This document shows, one piece after another, positions 16,876 through 26,918 of a stretch of 64,000 nt of DNA. Source of the DNA: Amycolatopsis suaedae. GTDB lineage: Bacteria > Actinomycetota > Actinomycetes > Mycobacteriales > Pseudonocardiaceae. The number at the start of each line of letters is the position of its first letter. Position 1 is the first letter of the stretch. The stretch is from positions 124,001 to 188,000 of the forward strand of contig NZ_SFCC01000003.1 in the NCBI RefSeq assembly GCF_004214935.1. Reading direction: 5' to 3'. The notes under the pieces were generated by a model. That model had not been told where the DNA came from. It did no database searches and saw only the letters and a list, made by a program, of their open reading frames with translations. The translations under genes and the position numbers were made by a program.

Positions 16876-18948
16876 TCATTCGCTCCGCGATGTCTGCACG
16901 TTCAGGGCTTCCAGCAGGAACGCCAGGACCTCGGCCCGTTCCCGTACCTCCTGCGTGACGGTCTTGCCGCCGCCGTGCCCGGTGTCCTCCCAGACCCGGA
17001 GCAGGATCGGGGCGGGCCCGGCCTGCGCGGCCTGGAGCGCGGCGGCGAACTTGTACGAATGGGGGCCCGGCGGAACCCGGTCGTCGTACTCGCCGGTCGT
17101 GACGAGGACGTTCGGGTACGACGTGCCTTCGACGACGTTGTGCAGGGGAGAGTAGGCGTACAGGTACCGGAACTGGTCCGGATCGTCGGCACAGCCGTAT
17201 TCGGAGATCCAGTTCCTGGAACCGGTGAACCGGTGGTATCGCAGCATGTCGAGCACGCCGACCTCGGGGACCACCGCGGCGAACAGGTCCGGTCGCCGCA
17301 CGAGTACCGCACCGGCGAGCAGGCCGCCGTTGGACTGTCCGGTCAGCGCGAGCCGCCCGGGGCGGGTCCAGCCGTGGTCGATCAGCCACTGCGTGGCCGC
17401 GACGCAGTCGTCGAAGACGTTCTGCTTGTGCTCCCGCATTCCGGCCGCGTGCCAGCTCTCCCCGCGCTCGTTCCCGCCACGCAGACCGGCGACGGCCAGC
17501 ACACCGCCCTGTTCCAGCCATACGGCCAGCCACGGGGTGAAGCCCAGTGCCTTGTAGTTGAGCCCGAACCCGCCGTAACCGGTCACCAGGACAGGCCGGT
17601 TACCGTCCCGCTCGACGTCGTGCCGGTGCACCAGTTCGACCGGGACGCTGACGCCGCCGGACGAGGGCACCTCGACCGTGTAGCTGACGAACTCGTCCGG
17701 ATCGTAACCCGGCAACTCGGGCCGGAAGTACGTCGTCGTCTCCCTCGTGGTGATGTCGTGCCGCAGCACCGACGGCGGCTGAGTCCACGACGAGAAGGCG
17801 AAGTGGAACACCGGCTCCTCCGGGCTGCCGCTCAGCTCGCCGCCGCTCAGCGGGACCACGCCGGGGCCGGGAAGGTCGACACAGTACGAGTCCGCGCCGT
17901 CGAGTGAGGTGACCTGGACGACGTTGTTCATCAGGTCCTCGTGCACGCTCACCAGGTGCCTCCCGAAGACGCCCGCCCGGAGCAGCAGGACCGGCAGGCG
18001 CAGCGCGCTCTCCGGGACGATGTCGCGCCAGGCGGCAGGGTCGGGCCGGGCGAGGTCGACGGCGACCAGGCGGCCGTTGGGGGCGTCCAGGTGGGTCTGG
18101 AGGTAGAACGTGTCGCCGTCGCTGCCGACGAACCGCGCCGGCGCGCCGCCCTGGACGAGGGGCACGAAGTCGCCGTCACCGTCGGCCGGACGGTACAGCA
18201 CGCGATCGAACAGGAGCCCGCTGCTGGGAGCTTCGACCACGACGTACTTCCCGTCGGCCGTGACATGGGGACAGATCCACAGAACACCCGGCTCCGGCTC
18301 GTACAGCGTCTCGTCGGCCGGCCGGCCGAGCCGGTGCGAACGCAGCCGCAACCCGGTGTTCTCCGCGGTGAAGGTGCCGCCGTCCTCGGGCGGCGCCAGT
18401 GACGAGTAGACGAAACCGGCGGAGTCCGGAAACCACGCGATCGTCGGCTGCTTGACCCACTCGATCGTGTCCTCGAGTTCGTCGCCGGTCTCCGCGTTCA
18501 CGACGCGCAGCGTGGTCCAGTCACTGCCGCCCACGGACGTCGCGTACACCACCCACCGGCCGTCCGGGCTGGGCTCGAAAGCGTTCAGCGCCACCGTTTC
18601 CGCGCCGCCGGCAGCCGGGTCCACCAGCACCCGGTCACCGTCCTCGTCCGACACCCGCAGGACGTCCCGCGGCCGGGTGCCGTCGTTGTGCAGGCCGAAG
18701 GTTCGCCCCGCCCGGACGACCGGGACACCGCGCCGCGCGGAGGACCACAGTGCGGTGAGGCGGTCGAGTGCCGTGCCGAACATCGGCGACGCGTGGATGT
18801 GGTCGACGGCCGCCCTGGTCTGGGCCCGCACCCACTCCCGTACCTCGGGATGTTCCTGGTTCTCCAGCCACCGGAACGGATCGGCGATCTTGGTTCCGTG
18901 GTAATCGTCGACGACCCGGGCGGTCCGGGTGGCGGGAAAGCGATCCAT
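16876..18948 (-). CDS. Prolyl oligopeptidase-family serine peptidase (S9A)
   Basis: A 690-residue protein with an N-terminal beta-propeller and a C-terminal alpha/beta-hydrolase domain. It starts MDRFPATRTARVVDDYHGTK with the family stretch DPFRWLEN. Catalytic residues are visible: the Ser in LTGQSNGGLLAGA, the Asp in GEYDDRVPP, and the His in DTGHGGGK. The substrate is probably short Pro-containing peptides. No signal peptide is seen, so it is cytoplasmic. ATG 18948 is chosen because the conserved S9A N-terminus begins here; the frame continues open far upstream only as the antisense of the MFS gene. Confidence 0.93.
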   Translation of the reverse strand: MDRFPATRTARVVDDYHGTKIADPFRWLENQEHPEVREWVRAQTRAAVDHIHASPMFGTALDRLTALWSSARRGVPVVRAGRTFGLHNDGTRPRDVLRVSDEDGDRVLVDPAAGGAETVALNAFEPSPDGRWVVYATSVGGSDWTTLRVVNAETGDELEDTIEWVKQPTIAWFPDSAGFVYSSLAPPEDGGTFTAENTGLRLRSHRLGRPADETLYEPEPGVLWICPHVTADGKYVVVEAPSSGLLFDRVLYRPADGDGDFVPLVQGGAPARFVGSDGDTFYLQTHLDAPNGRLVAVDLARPDPAAWRDIVPESALRLPVLLLRAGVFGRHLVSVHEDLMNNVVQVTSLDGADSYCVDLPGPGVVPLSGGELSGSPEEPVFHFAFSSWTQPPSVLRHDITTRETTTYFRPELPGYDPDEFVSYTVEVPSSGGVSVPVELVHRHDVERDGNRPVLVTGYGGFGLNYKALGFTPWLAVWLEQGGVLAVAGLRGGNERGESWHAAGMREHKQNVFDDCVAATQWLIDHGWTRPGRLALTGQSNGGLLAGAVLVRRPDLFAAVVPEVGVLDMLRYHRFTGSRNWISEYGCADDPDQFRYLYAYSPLHNVVEGTSYPNVLVTTGEYDDRVPPGPHSYKFAAALQAAQAGPAPILLRVWEDTGHGGGKTVTQEVRERAEVLAFLLEALNVQTSRSE

Positions 18949-19026
18949 CAGTACCTCCGCGTCAAGGAGCGGCTGTCCACTCAGGTGCGAACGTACGTGC
19001 CGGGGTGTTGTCGTCGCGGACAAAAC

Positions 19027-19045
19027 TCCCCACGCTGCTTGGGGA
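19027..19045. promoter_or_regulatory. Inverted repeat in the S9A/MFS divergent region
   Basis: TCCCCA and TGGGGA are perfect inverted arms separated by 7 bases, in the 255-bp region between the peptidase start (18948) and the MFS start (19204). No regulator gene is adjacent. The rest of the gap shows no gene. This could be an operator for either gene or a chance repeat. Confidence 0.3.
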
Positions 19046-19203
19046 AACACCACGAACCGGTCCGGCGGACGCGGATGTGCCCGTTGGCGGATCGTCCGGA
19101 AAAGCGGCTCGACTTTGTGTTTCCGCGCTGAGGTTTCGGGCCCGGGGGTGACCGACGCTACAGCCTCCACAGTCCGGAATCCGGAACTCGGAGGTTGCGT
19201 CCA

Positions 19204-20598
19204 ATGCCGACATCCGTCGAAGCCCCGGCCCGAACGGGCCCCGCGGCCACGGCTGCCCTGTGCGGAGTCGTCCTGATCTACACGGTGCTGGAGTCCATGC
19301 TGGCGCCCGCGTTGCCGCTCATTCAGGCCGGGGTGGACGCGTCCGCGGCGTCGATCGCCTGGGTGTTCACCGGGCCGGGGCTCGCGGCCGCGGTGTGCAC
19401 GCCGCTGATCAGCAGGCTCGCCGACGTCCACGACAAGAAGAAGGTCTTCTTCGGAGTGCTGGCCGTCGTCGTTGCCGGTGTCGTCCTCGCCGGTGCGGCG
19501 ACGTCGGTGCTGGTGCTGGCGGTGGGCCAGACCCTCCAGGGCGCCGGGCTCGGGTTCGTGCCGCTGGCGCTGGGCATCCTGCGTGACAGCCAGGACCAGG
19601 CCACGGCCAGGAACGGCAACGGACTCGTCATCGGCCTGTCCGGATTCGGTGTGGTGGCGGGTCTGCTGCTCGCCGGCCCGCTGCTCACCGTGCTGCCCTA
19701 CCGCTGGCTGTACTGGATTCCCCTCGCCGTCCTGCTGCTGATCGGGGCCGTCGCGTTCCGGCTGCTGCCCGCCATGGCGCCCGCCGACCGTGGCAGCGTC
19801 GACTGGGCGGGGGCCGGGTTGCTGGGCACGGGCCTGCTCGCGTTGCTGATCGGTGTGACGATGGCGCCCACGTGGGGCTGGGGATCGGTCGCGTTCCTCG
19901 CGCTGGAGGCGGGGGCGGTGGCGTGTCTGGTGCTCTTCGTCGTCGTGGAGAGGCGGGTCGACCAGCCGCTGGTGGATTTCCGGGTCGGCGGCCGGGCGGT
20001 GCTGGTCACCTGCGGCGTGGCGTTCACCGTCGGCTGGTCGACCGTCACGACGTCGCTGACGATGCCGACGATCGTCGCGGCGCCGCCTGCGGTCGGTTAC
20101 GGCCTCGGTTCGGACGCCGCCACCGCCGGGTTGCTCCTGGTGCCGCTGGGAGTCGTCGCCATGGTGGCCGCGTCGCTGACCGGCCGGCTGGAGCGGATAG
20201 TCGGGAGCAGGCCGTTGATGGTGCTGTCCTGCCTGCCGATCGTGGCGGCGGTGGCGGCCATGTTCGCCGGCAGGCACGACGCCTGGGTGCTGGCGTTGTC
20301 GTCCGGCCTCATGGGGTTGGGCACGGGGATCGGCCTCACCCAGGCGATGAACGTCGTCGCCGAATCGGTTCCGGCGCGACGGGTGACCAGCGTCAGCGGG
20401 CTGGTGCTGGTCATCCGGGCGGTCGGCGGGACGCTCGGCGCACAGGTCGCGGGCAGCCTGCTCGGCAGCGACACCGTCGCCGGTACGCCGCTGCCGACCT
20501 GGCCGGCGTTCAGCCTGGTGTTCCTGGTCGGCACGGTGGTGGCGATCGCGGCGGCCGCCACCGCGTTCACCCTGCCACGGCACGCCGCGTCCCGGTGA
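19204..20598 (+). CDS. MFS drug-efflux-type transporter
   Basis: A 464-residue polytopic protein with about 14 hydrophobic segments, DHA2-like. The cytoplasmic loop motif appears as SRLADVHDKKKVFFGVLA, and the fifth-helix region as GNGLVIGLSGFGVVAGLLLA. It probably exports a toxic or signalling small molecule by proton antiport. ATG 19204 has GGAGG 9 bases upstream. It sits between two S9 peptidase genes; export of peptide-like compounds is conceivable but unsupported. Confidence 0.88.
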   Translation: MPTSVEAPARTGPAATAALCGVVLIYTVLESMLAPALPLIQAGVDASAASIAWVFTGPGLAAAVCTPLISRLADVHDKKKVFFGVLAVVVAGVVLAGAATSVLVLAVGQTLQGAGLGFVPLALGILRDSQDQATARNGNGLVIGLSGFGVVAGLLLAGPLLTVLPYRWLYWIPLAVLLLIGAVAFRLLPAMAPADRGSVDWAGAGLLGTGLLALLIGVTMAPTWGWGSVAFLALEAGAVACLVLFVVVERRVDQPLVDFRVGGRAVLVTCGVAFTVGWSTVTTSLTMPTIVAAPPAVGYGLGSDAATAGLLLVPLGVVAMVAASLTGRLERIVGSRPLMVLSCLPIVAAVAAMFAGRHDAWVLALSSGLMGLGTGIGLTQAMNVVAESVPARRVTSVSGLVLVIRAVGGTLGAQVAGSLLGSDTVAGTPLPTWPAFSLVFLVGTVVAIAAAATAFTLPRHAASR

Positions 20599-20716
20599 GC
20601 CCGCTCGGAGCGGGGCACGAAACAGGGCACCGGATTTGGGGTGGATCCACGAGCGCGCCACGCCGTCCACGCAGGACCATCACGTTACCTACGCATCCGG
20701 ACGAAGGAACTGTGCG

Positions 20717-22981
20717 ATGACCGAATTGACCACTGTGGACTACGCGCGGGCGGAGCGGATGCTCGCACACAACCGCGCCCGCCTCGTGCCGGGGGCGAAG
20801 ATCCGGCCGCGCTGGCTCGACGACGGGACCCGTTTCTGGTACCGCCTCGACGGCGAGGACGGCCGCCGGTTCGTTCTGGTGGACCCGGACGCGCGGGTGC
20901 GGCGTCCGGCGTTCGACCACGACGCCCTCGCGGCAGCCCTGTCGGAGGCGTCGGGGACTGCCGTGGAAGGCGGCAGGCTGCCGTTCGGTGCGATCGAGAT
21001 GGTCGCGGACGGCGTCGAGTTCGACGCGTTCGGGTCCCGTTGGCGCTATGCCGGCGAGGCGCTCACCCGGGTCGAGGGGCACCGGCCGGTGGCGATGGGC
21101 GAGCTGCCTTCGCCGGACGGGAAGTGGGTGGCGTTCCGGCGGGGGCACGACATCTGGGTTCGATCCGCCGACGGCGCCGAGGAATTCCCGCTGACCGACG
21201 ACGGTGAGCCGTACCACGACTACGGGTCGAACCTCGATGTGGCCATGTCGCGGATCATGCTGCGGAACCTCGGGCTCACACTGCCCCCGATGGTGCTGTG
21301 GTCGCCCGACTCGCGCAGGCTGCTGACCCACCGGATCGATCAGCGGAGCCTGCCGGAGCAGGTGATCGTGGAATCCACTCCGGACGGCGGTGGCCGTCCG
21401 GTCGCGCATCACTACCGGTATCCGATGCCGGGGGACGACGAGCACGCGACGATGTCCTACGTCGTGCTCGACGTGGCCGAGCGGACGGTGACCCGCGAAC
21501 AGGGCGAACCGGCCTACATCGGGTTCCGTTCCCCCATCGCGCTCAAGAAGGTTCGCTGGAGCGAGGACGGCACCGCCGTCCACTTCCTGCGCAGCACAAG
21601 GGACGCCCGCACGGTCGGGCTGTACCGGCTCGACCCGGACACCGGCGCGGTCCGGCTGCTGATCGAGGAGTCCGGCGACACCCGCGTCGACACCTCGCTG
21701 GAGATCATCGACGAGCCGCCGGTGCGGGTACTGTCCTCCGGCGAGATCCTGTGGTGGTCCCAGCGCGACGGCTGGGCGCACCTCTACCTTTACGACGCCG
21801 ACGGGGCGCAGGCAGGACGGGTGACCGGCGGGCCGTGGGCCGTTCGCCGGGTACTGCATGTCGACGAGCGGGCACGCGTGGTCTACTTCGTCGCCTCGGG
21901 TCTGCTGGAGGATCCGTACGTCCGGCAGATCTGCAAGGTCAACCTCGACGGCACCGGGTTCACCCGGATGACCGAGGACCGGTTCGACCACGACGTCGTG
22001 CCGTCCAAGAGCGGCCGTGTCCTCGTCGACAGCGCGTCCGCTGTGGACACCGCGCCGCGCACCGTCGTGCTCGACCTCGCCGGCGAGGTCCTCGTCGAGG
22101 TGGAACAGGCGGACACCGGGGCGCTGGAGGAGGCCGGCTGGAGTGCCCCGGAACGGTTCTCGGCCACCGCGGCGGACGGGCTGACCCGGATCCACGGCAC
22201 CGTGTGGCGGCCCTACGACTTCGACCCGGCGGGCAGTTACCCGGTCATCGACCACATCTACCCCGGCCCGCAGATCCACCGTGCCCGGCCCAGTTTCGAC
22301 AGCCTGGCGGGCACCGGCGAACCGGAGGCGCTGGCGGCCCTGGGGTTCGTGGTGGTCGCGGTCGACGGGCGGGGAACCCCGGGGCGGAGCAAGGCGTTTC
22401 TCGACGAGTCCTACGGCAACCTGGCCACGGCCGGGATGCTGGAGGACCACGTCGCCGCCATCAGGCAGCTCGCCGCCCGGTACCGGTGGATGGACACCGG
22501 GCGGGTCGGGATCTTCGGCGCGTCCGGCGGTGGGTTCGCCACCGCACGCGCACTGCTGACCCATCCCGGCTTCTACTCCGTTGGCGTCGCCGGCTGCGGT
22601 GACCACGACATGCGCCACTACCTGGCCATGTGGGCCGAGCACTACCTCGGTGACCCGACCGAGGACAACCTGCGGTCGGTGTCCAATCCCGCGCTCGCCG
22701 AGAACCTGCGGGGCAAGCTGTTGCTGATCCACGGTGAACTCGACGACAACGTGCTGCCCTCGCAGACACTCAACCTGGTCGATGCGCTGATCCGCGCGGA
22801 CAAGGACTTCGACCTGCTCGTCGTGCCCGGCGTCGAGCACGCGTTCCTCGGCAGGCAGCACTACATCCAGCGCCGCCAGTGGGACTATTTCGTGCGGCAC
22901 CTGCACGGGACCGAACCACCCCGGTACAGCCTGCGGCCGGTGCCACTGACCGCCGACCACATCCTGGACCTGCTCAGCTGA
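20717..22981 (+). CDS. S9 peptidase, dipeptidyl-peptidase IV type
   Basis: A 754-residue protein with a DPP4-like beta-propeller over about residues 90-450 and a C-terminal peptidase domain. The nucleophile motif is GIFGASGGGFATA, the acid lies in IHGELDDNVLP and the histidine in VPGVEHAFLG. The propeller carries the family stretch WSPDSRRLLTHRIDQR. No signal peptide was seen. ATG 20717 has AAGGAA about 9 bases upstream. The 118-bp gap after the MFS stop is short enough for co-transcription. It probably removes dipeptides from peptides in the cytoplasm. Confidence 0.92.
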   Translation: MTELTTVDYARAERMLAHNRARLVPGAKIRPRWLDDGTRFWYRLDGEDGRRFVLVDPDARVRRPAFDHDALAAALSEASGTAVEGGRLPFGAIEMVADGVEFDAFGSRWRYAGEALTRVEGHRPVAMGELPSPDGKWVAFRRGHDIWVRSADGAEEFPLTDDGEPYHDYGSNLDVAMSRIMLRNLGLTLPPMVLWSPDSRRLLTHRIDQRSLPEQVIVESTPDGGGRPVAHHYRYPMPGDDEHATMSYVVLDVAERTVTREQGEPAYIGFRSPIALKKVRWSEDGTAVHFLRSTRDARTVGLYRLDPDTGAVRLLIEESGDTRVDTSLEIIDEPPVRVLSSGEILWWSQRDGWAHLYLYDADGAQAGRVTGGPWAVRRVLHVDERARVVYFVASGLLEDPYVRQICKVNLDGTGFTRMTEDRFDHDVVPSKSGRVLVDSASAVDTAPRTVVLDLAGEVLVEVEQADTGALEEAGWSAPERFSATAADGLTRIHGTVWRPYDFDPAGSYPVIDHIYPGPQIHRARPSFDSLAGTGEPEALAALGFVVVAVDGRGTPGRSKAFLDESYGNLATAGMLEDHVAAIRQLAARYRWMDTGRVGIFGASGGGFATARALLTHPGFYSVGVAGCGDHDMRHYLAMWAEHYLGDPTEDNLRSVSNPALAENLRGKLLLIHGELDDNVLPSQTLNLVDALIRADKDFDLLVVPGVEHAFLGRQHYIQRRQWDYFVRHLHGTEPPRYSLRPVPLTADHILDLLS

Positions 22982-22994
22982 CAGCGGTGCCGTC

Positions 22995-23026
22995 GCCGGA
23001 TCCGCCGGGCGCCCGGCGGATCCGGC
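22995..23026. terminator. Perfect 32-bp palindrome between convergent genes
   Basis: Both 16-base arms (GCCGGATCCGCCGGGC and its exact complement) meet without a loop, between the S9 peptidase stop (22981) and the serine hydrolase stop (23031). The position and perfect symmetry suit a bidirectional GC-rich terminator. Confidence 0.7.
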
Positions 23027-23030
23027 GTGT

Positions 23031-24398
23031 TCATCGGGTCCGCCTCGCCGCGAACGCGCCGTTGAGGAACCGGACGGCGGTGCCGTCGGGGCCGAGGTCG
23101 AACGCGACGTCCCACAGGTGGTGCCCGCCGACCGCGTCGTCCGCGGGCAGGAAGCGGTGATCACCGAGGGGATAGAGCGCCGATCGTACCGCCCCGTCGG
23201 ATCCGCCGACGGGGCCCGTGGCCGACACGGTGACGAACAGGTGCCCGTCCTCGCCGGTGACCCGGTAGCAGGTGTCGGCCGTCTCGTAGACACCGGCGTA
23301 GGCGGCGGTGTCGACGGGCGCGCCCGGTGTTTTCGCCGGGCGCGTCGGCTTCGTGATGCCGAGGACGTCGGTGAAGACGTGGTCGAACACGCGGTCCGCG
23401 AAGTGGTAGCCGCGGTTGGCGACGTTCACCGTGACGGCGACCGCCGCGTCGTGGCTGGGCACCCAGAGCAGGGTCGAGGAACCGCACGGGGTGGTCCCCG
23501 AGTGACCGAAGATGCGGACGCCGTCCCAGACCTTGGTGTAGGGGCCAAGGCACCAGCCGTCGGCGAACAGTTTGGTCGGCACGTCGACGTGCGGGGTCTG
23601 CATGGCCGCCACGGTCCGTTCGGACAGGACGCGGCTGCCGTCGGCCGCGAGGCCGCCGCGCAGGAAGATCCGGCCGAACCGGACGAGGTCGCCCGCCGAG
23701 CAGCACAACGAGGAACCGGCGGGCCCGTAGCCACGCGCGAAGATCCACGGCCGGGCATGGGAAACGCCCTCGTCGGCACGGACGTGGCCGACGGCGACCG
23801 GGTGGTAGACGTGGTCCTCGGGCAGGCTGGCCGAATGCCGCAGTCCCGCAGGCTCCAGCAGCCGGTCGCGTAGCGCGGTGTCCCAGTCGGTCCCGGTGAT
23901 TGTCTCGATGATCAGCCCGGACACGTTGGTGGAGGCGTTCGAGTAGCCGAATCCCGCGCCCGGCTGAGTGATCACCGGCAGATCGGCGACGAGTTCGACC
24001 GCGTCGCGGACCGACTCGTCGCCCCGGCCGGTGTCGAGGTAGGGGCCGTTGTCGATCCCGCTGGTCATCGACATCAGGTGCCGCGGCGTGACGGTTTTCG
24101 TGGCCGCCTCGTCGCCGAGCCGGAAGCCGGGAACGTAGGTGACGACCGGCTGGTCGATGTCCACCTCGCCGGCCTCGGCGAGCCGCATGAGCAGCGCGGC
24201 CGTGAACACCTTGGTGGTCGAGCCGATCTGGAACAGGGTGTTCGCCGTGACCGCGCGTCCGGTGGCGGTGTTCTCCACGCCCACCGGCGTCTCGGCGAAG
24301 TCCTCGCCGACCGCGAGCGCGACCTGAGCGCCGACGATTCCCAGTTCGGCAGCGGCTGATTCGGCTACGCGGGCGAGTGCCCCGGTCTCGATTGCCAT
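23031..24398 (-). CDS. Serine hydrolase, class C beta-lactamase/D-aminopeptidase type
   Basis: A 455-residue penicillin-binding-protein-like hydrolase. The nucleophile box is STTK (Ser60, Lys63), the second box is GYSN near residue 152, and the third is HSG (FGHSGTT). A C-terminal lipocalin-like extension of about 100 residues (AYAGVYETADTCYRVT) follows, as in many D-aminopeptidase/esterase relatives. No signal peptide is present. ATG 24398 has GGAGG 9 bases upstream. Its substrate may be a D-amino-acid peptide or an ester. Confidence 0.9.
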   Translation of the reverse strand: MAIETGALARVAESAAAELGIVGAQVALAVGEDFAETPVGVENTATGRAVTANTLFQIGSTTKVFTAALLMRLAEAGEVDIDQPVVTYVPGFRLGDEAATKTVTPRHLMSMTSGIDNGPYLDTGRGDESVRDAVELVADLPVITQPGAGFGYSNASTNVSGLIIETITGTDWDTALRDRLLEPAGLRHSASLPEDHVYHPVAVGHVRADEGVSHARPWIFARGYGPAGSSLCCSAGDLVRFGRIFLRGGLAADGSRVLSERTVAAMQTPHVDVPTKLFADGWCLGPYTKVWDGVRIFGHSGTTPCGSSTLLWVPSHDAAVAVTVNVANRGYHFADRVFDHVFTDVLGITKPTRPAKTPGAPVDTAAYAGVYETADTCYRVTGEDGHLFVTVSATGPVGGSDGAVRSALYPLGDHRFLPADDAVGGHHLWDVAFDLGPDGTAVRFLNGAFAARRTR

Positions 24399-24502
24399 GA
24401 CGTCGTCCTCCGGTGCGTCTGTTTCGCGAGCGACGCTACTGAGCTACCGGCGGCCGGAACTCGTCCACGGCAACGAAAAGCACGCCGCCGGATCGGCTGT
24501 TC

Positions 24503-26143
24503 TCACGAACCGGCGTCCACCGAACGGAACTGGTGCAGGCGGAGTTCGAGGAGCGCCTCGAACCGGGCGTCCCGGTCGGTGAGGTCGAGCTCGCCGATCT
24601 CGCAGAGACGCCGCAGGCGGTACCGGAAGGTGTTGGGGTGGACGTGGACGGCGGCCGCGGCCTTCGGGATGTCGCCGAGCTGTTCGAGGTACGCGGCGAG
24701 CGTGCGGGTCAGGTCCGTGCGGTGCCGGGCGTCGTGGTCCAGCAGTCTCCCCACCGCGGTCTGCCCCGGGAGGTCGTCCTGGTCAAGGGCGTCGGCCAGG
24801 CGCAGGGTCAGCAGTTCGGCCCGCAACGACCGTGCGGTGGCCGCCTTGACCCCGTTTCCGTTGTGCCGCAGGACCCGCAGGACCGCCTCGGCGTCGGCAC
24901 GCGACCGGATCACCGCGGTCGCGTCCGGTGCGACCCTGCCGACACCGGCACGCAGTGCGGCGCGTGCGGTGATCCGGTCGAGGAAGTCCGTGGCCACGTG
25001 CAACGCCGCCCGGTCGCTGTCCGCGGCGGGCACGGGAAGCAGGCCGTACACGACGTCGCCGAGGGTGGTGACCGCGGAGAACCGATGCAGCGCGGCCAGA
25101 TGCACCGCGAGTGAATCGGCGACGCGCCGCACGGTTCCGGCGTGCTCGATCTCGTCGTCCGCCGGTTCGGCTTCGAACGCCAGCACGCAGACGGGAGCAC
25201 CGTGCAGCCCGAGACGCCGCGCGGCCTCGGCGCGGTCCCCGTTCCCGCCGATCAGCCGGGCGCAGAGTTCGGCCCGCAGCCGCCGGTCGGCAGGCGAGCC
25301 CACCCGGTCCCGGACCAGGTGCAGAGCGGCGATCCTGGACGCGTCGGCGAAAGCACGGAGCCGGCTCTCCGGAAGCGGCTCGGGCACGACCGCCCAGAGA
25401 AACCCGAGCACCTCGTCGCCCGCGCGGACCGCGACCGCGATCCGCGGTTTGAACGCCTCGTCGAGGGCGGGCACGAACACCGGCTCCGTGCTGCGGTACA
25501 GCTCGCGGAAGACTCCGCGTTCGGTCAGCAGTTGCTGGTACCGCGCGGGAACCTGTCTGCCGAGGACGGTCTGCACCCGGCCGTGGTCGGTGTCCTCCTG
25601 CCCGCTGGAGAAGGCGAGCACCCGCGCCGAGCGGTCCTCGATGGTGACCGGAGCGTCCAGCAACGTACCGATGGCGTTGGCGAGCTGGAACAGGTCGCCG
25701 CCGAATCCCTCGGCAGGCTCGTCGCCGTGGCCTGCCGGTTCGGGTGGGGTGAGCACCGTCCGCAGCAACACCACCAGCTGGTCCCACGACGCGGCCCTGC
25801 TGACCTCGAACACGCCGACCTCCAGGCGGTCCGCCGCCTGCCGGATGGCGTCGGTGAGCGGGGCCGGTTCCTTGAGCAGGACCGCCGCGGCCGAACAGCG
25901 CCCGAGTTCGTCCAGCAGGGACCGCACGGTGCCGGGATCGGCCACCCCGACGCCGAGCAGGACCCCGCCGGGCTCGACCCGTACTCCGTCGGACGGGTCG
26001 TAGATCGTCACCGACGACACGGCCCGGCCGGCCGCGGCGGGCCCGGCGACGACCCGCAGCAGTGTGCTCCCCAGGTAATCGATGATCCGGCCGAGCCGGG
26101 GCGGTTCCGTCTCGTCCACTGGGTGTGGCCTCCTCGTGGTCAT
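24503..26143 (-). CDS. PucR/CdaR-family transcriptional regulator
   Basis: A 546-residue regulator. The N-terminal PucR-like region is followed by a GAF-like middle part (LANAIGTLLDAPVTIEDRSA) and a C-terminal HTH of the PucR type: AAYLEQLGDIPKAAAAVHVH, then PNTFRYRLRRLCEIGELDL. Relatives sense small nitrogenous metabolites. It lies 9 bp behind the TetR gene on the same strand and was probably transcribed with it. A second, similar PucR gene is at 47256-48767. Confidence 0.9.
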   Translation of the reverse strand: MTTRRPHPVDETEPPRLGRIIDYLGSTLLRVVAGPAAAGRAVSSVTIYDPSDGVRVEPGGVLLGVGVADPGTVRSLLDELGRCSAAAVLLKEPAPLTDAIRQAADRLEVGVFEVSRAASWDQLVVLLRTVLTPPEPAGHGDEPAEGFGGDLFQLANAIGTLLDAPVTIEDRSARVLAFSSGQEDTDHGRVQTVLGRQVPARYQQLLTERGVFRELYRSTEPVFVPALDEAFKPRIAVAVRAGDEVLGFLWAVVPEPLPESRLRAFADASRIAALHLVRDRVGSPADRRLRAELCARLIGGNGDRAEAARRLGLHGAPVCVLAFEAEPADDEIEHAGTVRRVADSLAVHLAALHRFSAVTTLGDVVYGLLPVPAADSDRAALHVATDFLDRITARAALRAGVGRVAPDATAVIRSRADAEAVLRVLRHNGNGVKAATARSLRAELLTLRLADALDQDDLPGQTAVGRLLDHDARHRTDLTRTLAAYLEQLGDIPKAAAAVHVHPNTFRYRLRRLCEIGELDLTDRDARFEALLELRLHQFRSVDAGS

Positions 26144-26152
26144 GCCCCCGGG

Positions 26153-26836
26153 TCACGTCGCCGATACGAGCGCCTCCAGCGGCGCGAGCAGAACGGCCAG
26201 GCCGTCCTCGACGATCTCCTCCTGGGTCTGCACCTCGCCGTCCATGGCCGACCCCACCTGCCGCAGCGTCGGGTAACGCTCCTCGGGCAGGGCGGAGATC
26301 CATTGCCGTACGCCCGACCAGTACGTCGCGTTGTGGTCCCAGCCCACCCGGCCCGGGTACCGCAACGCGCAGCCGAGCAGGAACCGCTCGATGGCGGCCA
26401 GCAGGCTGACCGCCTGCCGGGGGTCCATTCCGGACTCGATCAGGACCGAGTACAGGTGCTCGTTGATCCGCAGCTGTCCCGGCGTGGGCACGTTGCCCGG
26501 GTCGAGCAGGTGCAGTCCGGGGTAGCTGATCAGCAGCCGGTAGTAGCGGCGCAGGACCTCCTTGACGTCCTCGACCGGCGGCGTGCCCGCGGGCGGGAAC
26601 TCGACCTGTGCGGTGAGGTGGTCGAGGATCGCCAGCAGCAGTTCGTCCTTGTCGCGGAAGTGCCGGTACAGCGACATGGCGTTGACCCGCAGGGCGGCGG
26701 CGACCGATCGCATCGTCAGCCCGTCCAGGCCGACGTCGGACAGGAGGCCGACGGCGGCGGCGACGATGCCGTCCCTGCTCAGCGTCCCCCGGGGGGTACG
26801 CCGCTTCGGGCCGCTCTGGCCTGTGGTCACGTCCAC
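26153..26836 (-). CDS. TetR-family regulator
   Basis: A 227-residue TetR protein: HTH LSRDGIVAAAVGLLSDVGLD, then LTMRSVAAALRVNAMSLYRHF, and a TetR_C-like helical domain. GTG 26836 and a second in-frame GTG at 26830 are both possible; GAGG lies 5 bases before the latter. It is divergent from the NmrA-like pseudogene, with a palindrome between them, and is followed by PucR. Confidence 0.9.
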   Translation of the reverse strand: MDVTTGQSGPKRRTPRGTLSRDGIVAAAVGLLSDVGLDGLTMRSVAAALRVNAMSLYRHFRDKDELLLAILDHLTAQVEFPPAGTPPVEDVKEVLRRYYRLLISYPGLHLLDPGNVPTPGQLRINEHLYSVLIESGMDPRQAVSLLAAIERFLLGCALRYPGRVGWDHNATYWSGVRQWISALPEERYPTLRQVGSAMDGEVQTQEEIVEDGLAVLLAPLEALVSAT

Positions 26837-26862
26837 CTCGCATCTCTCCGGTTAGCGTACTA

Positions 26863-26873
26863 TGTAGACTACA
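26863..26873. promoter_or_regulatory. TetR operator-like palindrome
   Basis: TGTAG-A-CTACA is a perfect inverted repeat in the 82-bp gap between the TetR gene and the NmrA-like pseudogene. The surrounding stretch is AT-richer than average for the window, as expected of a promoter region. Confidence 0.5.
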
Positions 26874-26918
26874 GCGTTAAACGCCCGATGAGAACCCCTC
26901 GTCCAGTGGAGGAGCCGC

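Noticed and set aside
18949..20670. A long extension of the S9A peptidase frame, antisense to the MFS gene
   Set aside because: It is the shadow of the GC-biased MFS coding sequence; the peptidase family start is at 18948 and the extension is rich in Arg, Gln and Gly without domain pattern.
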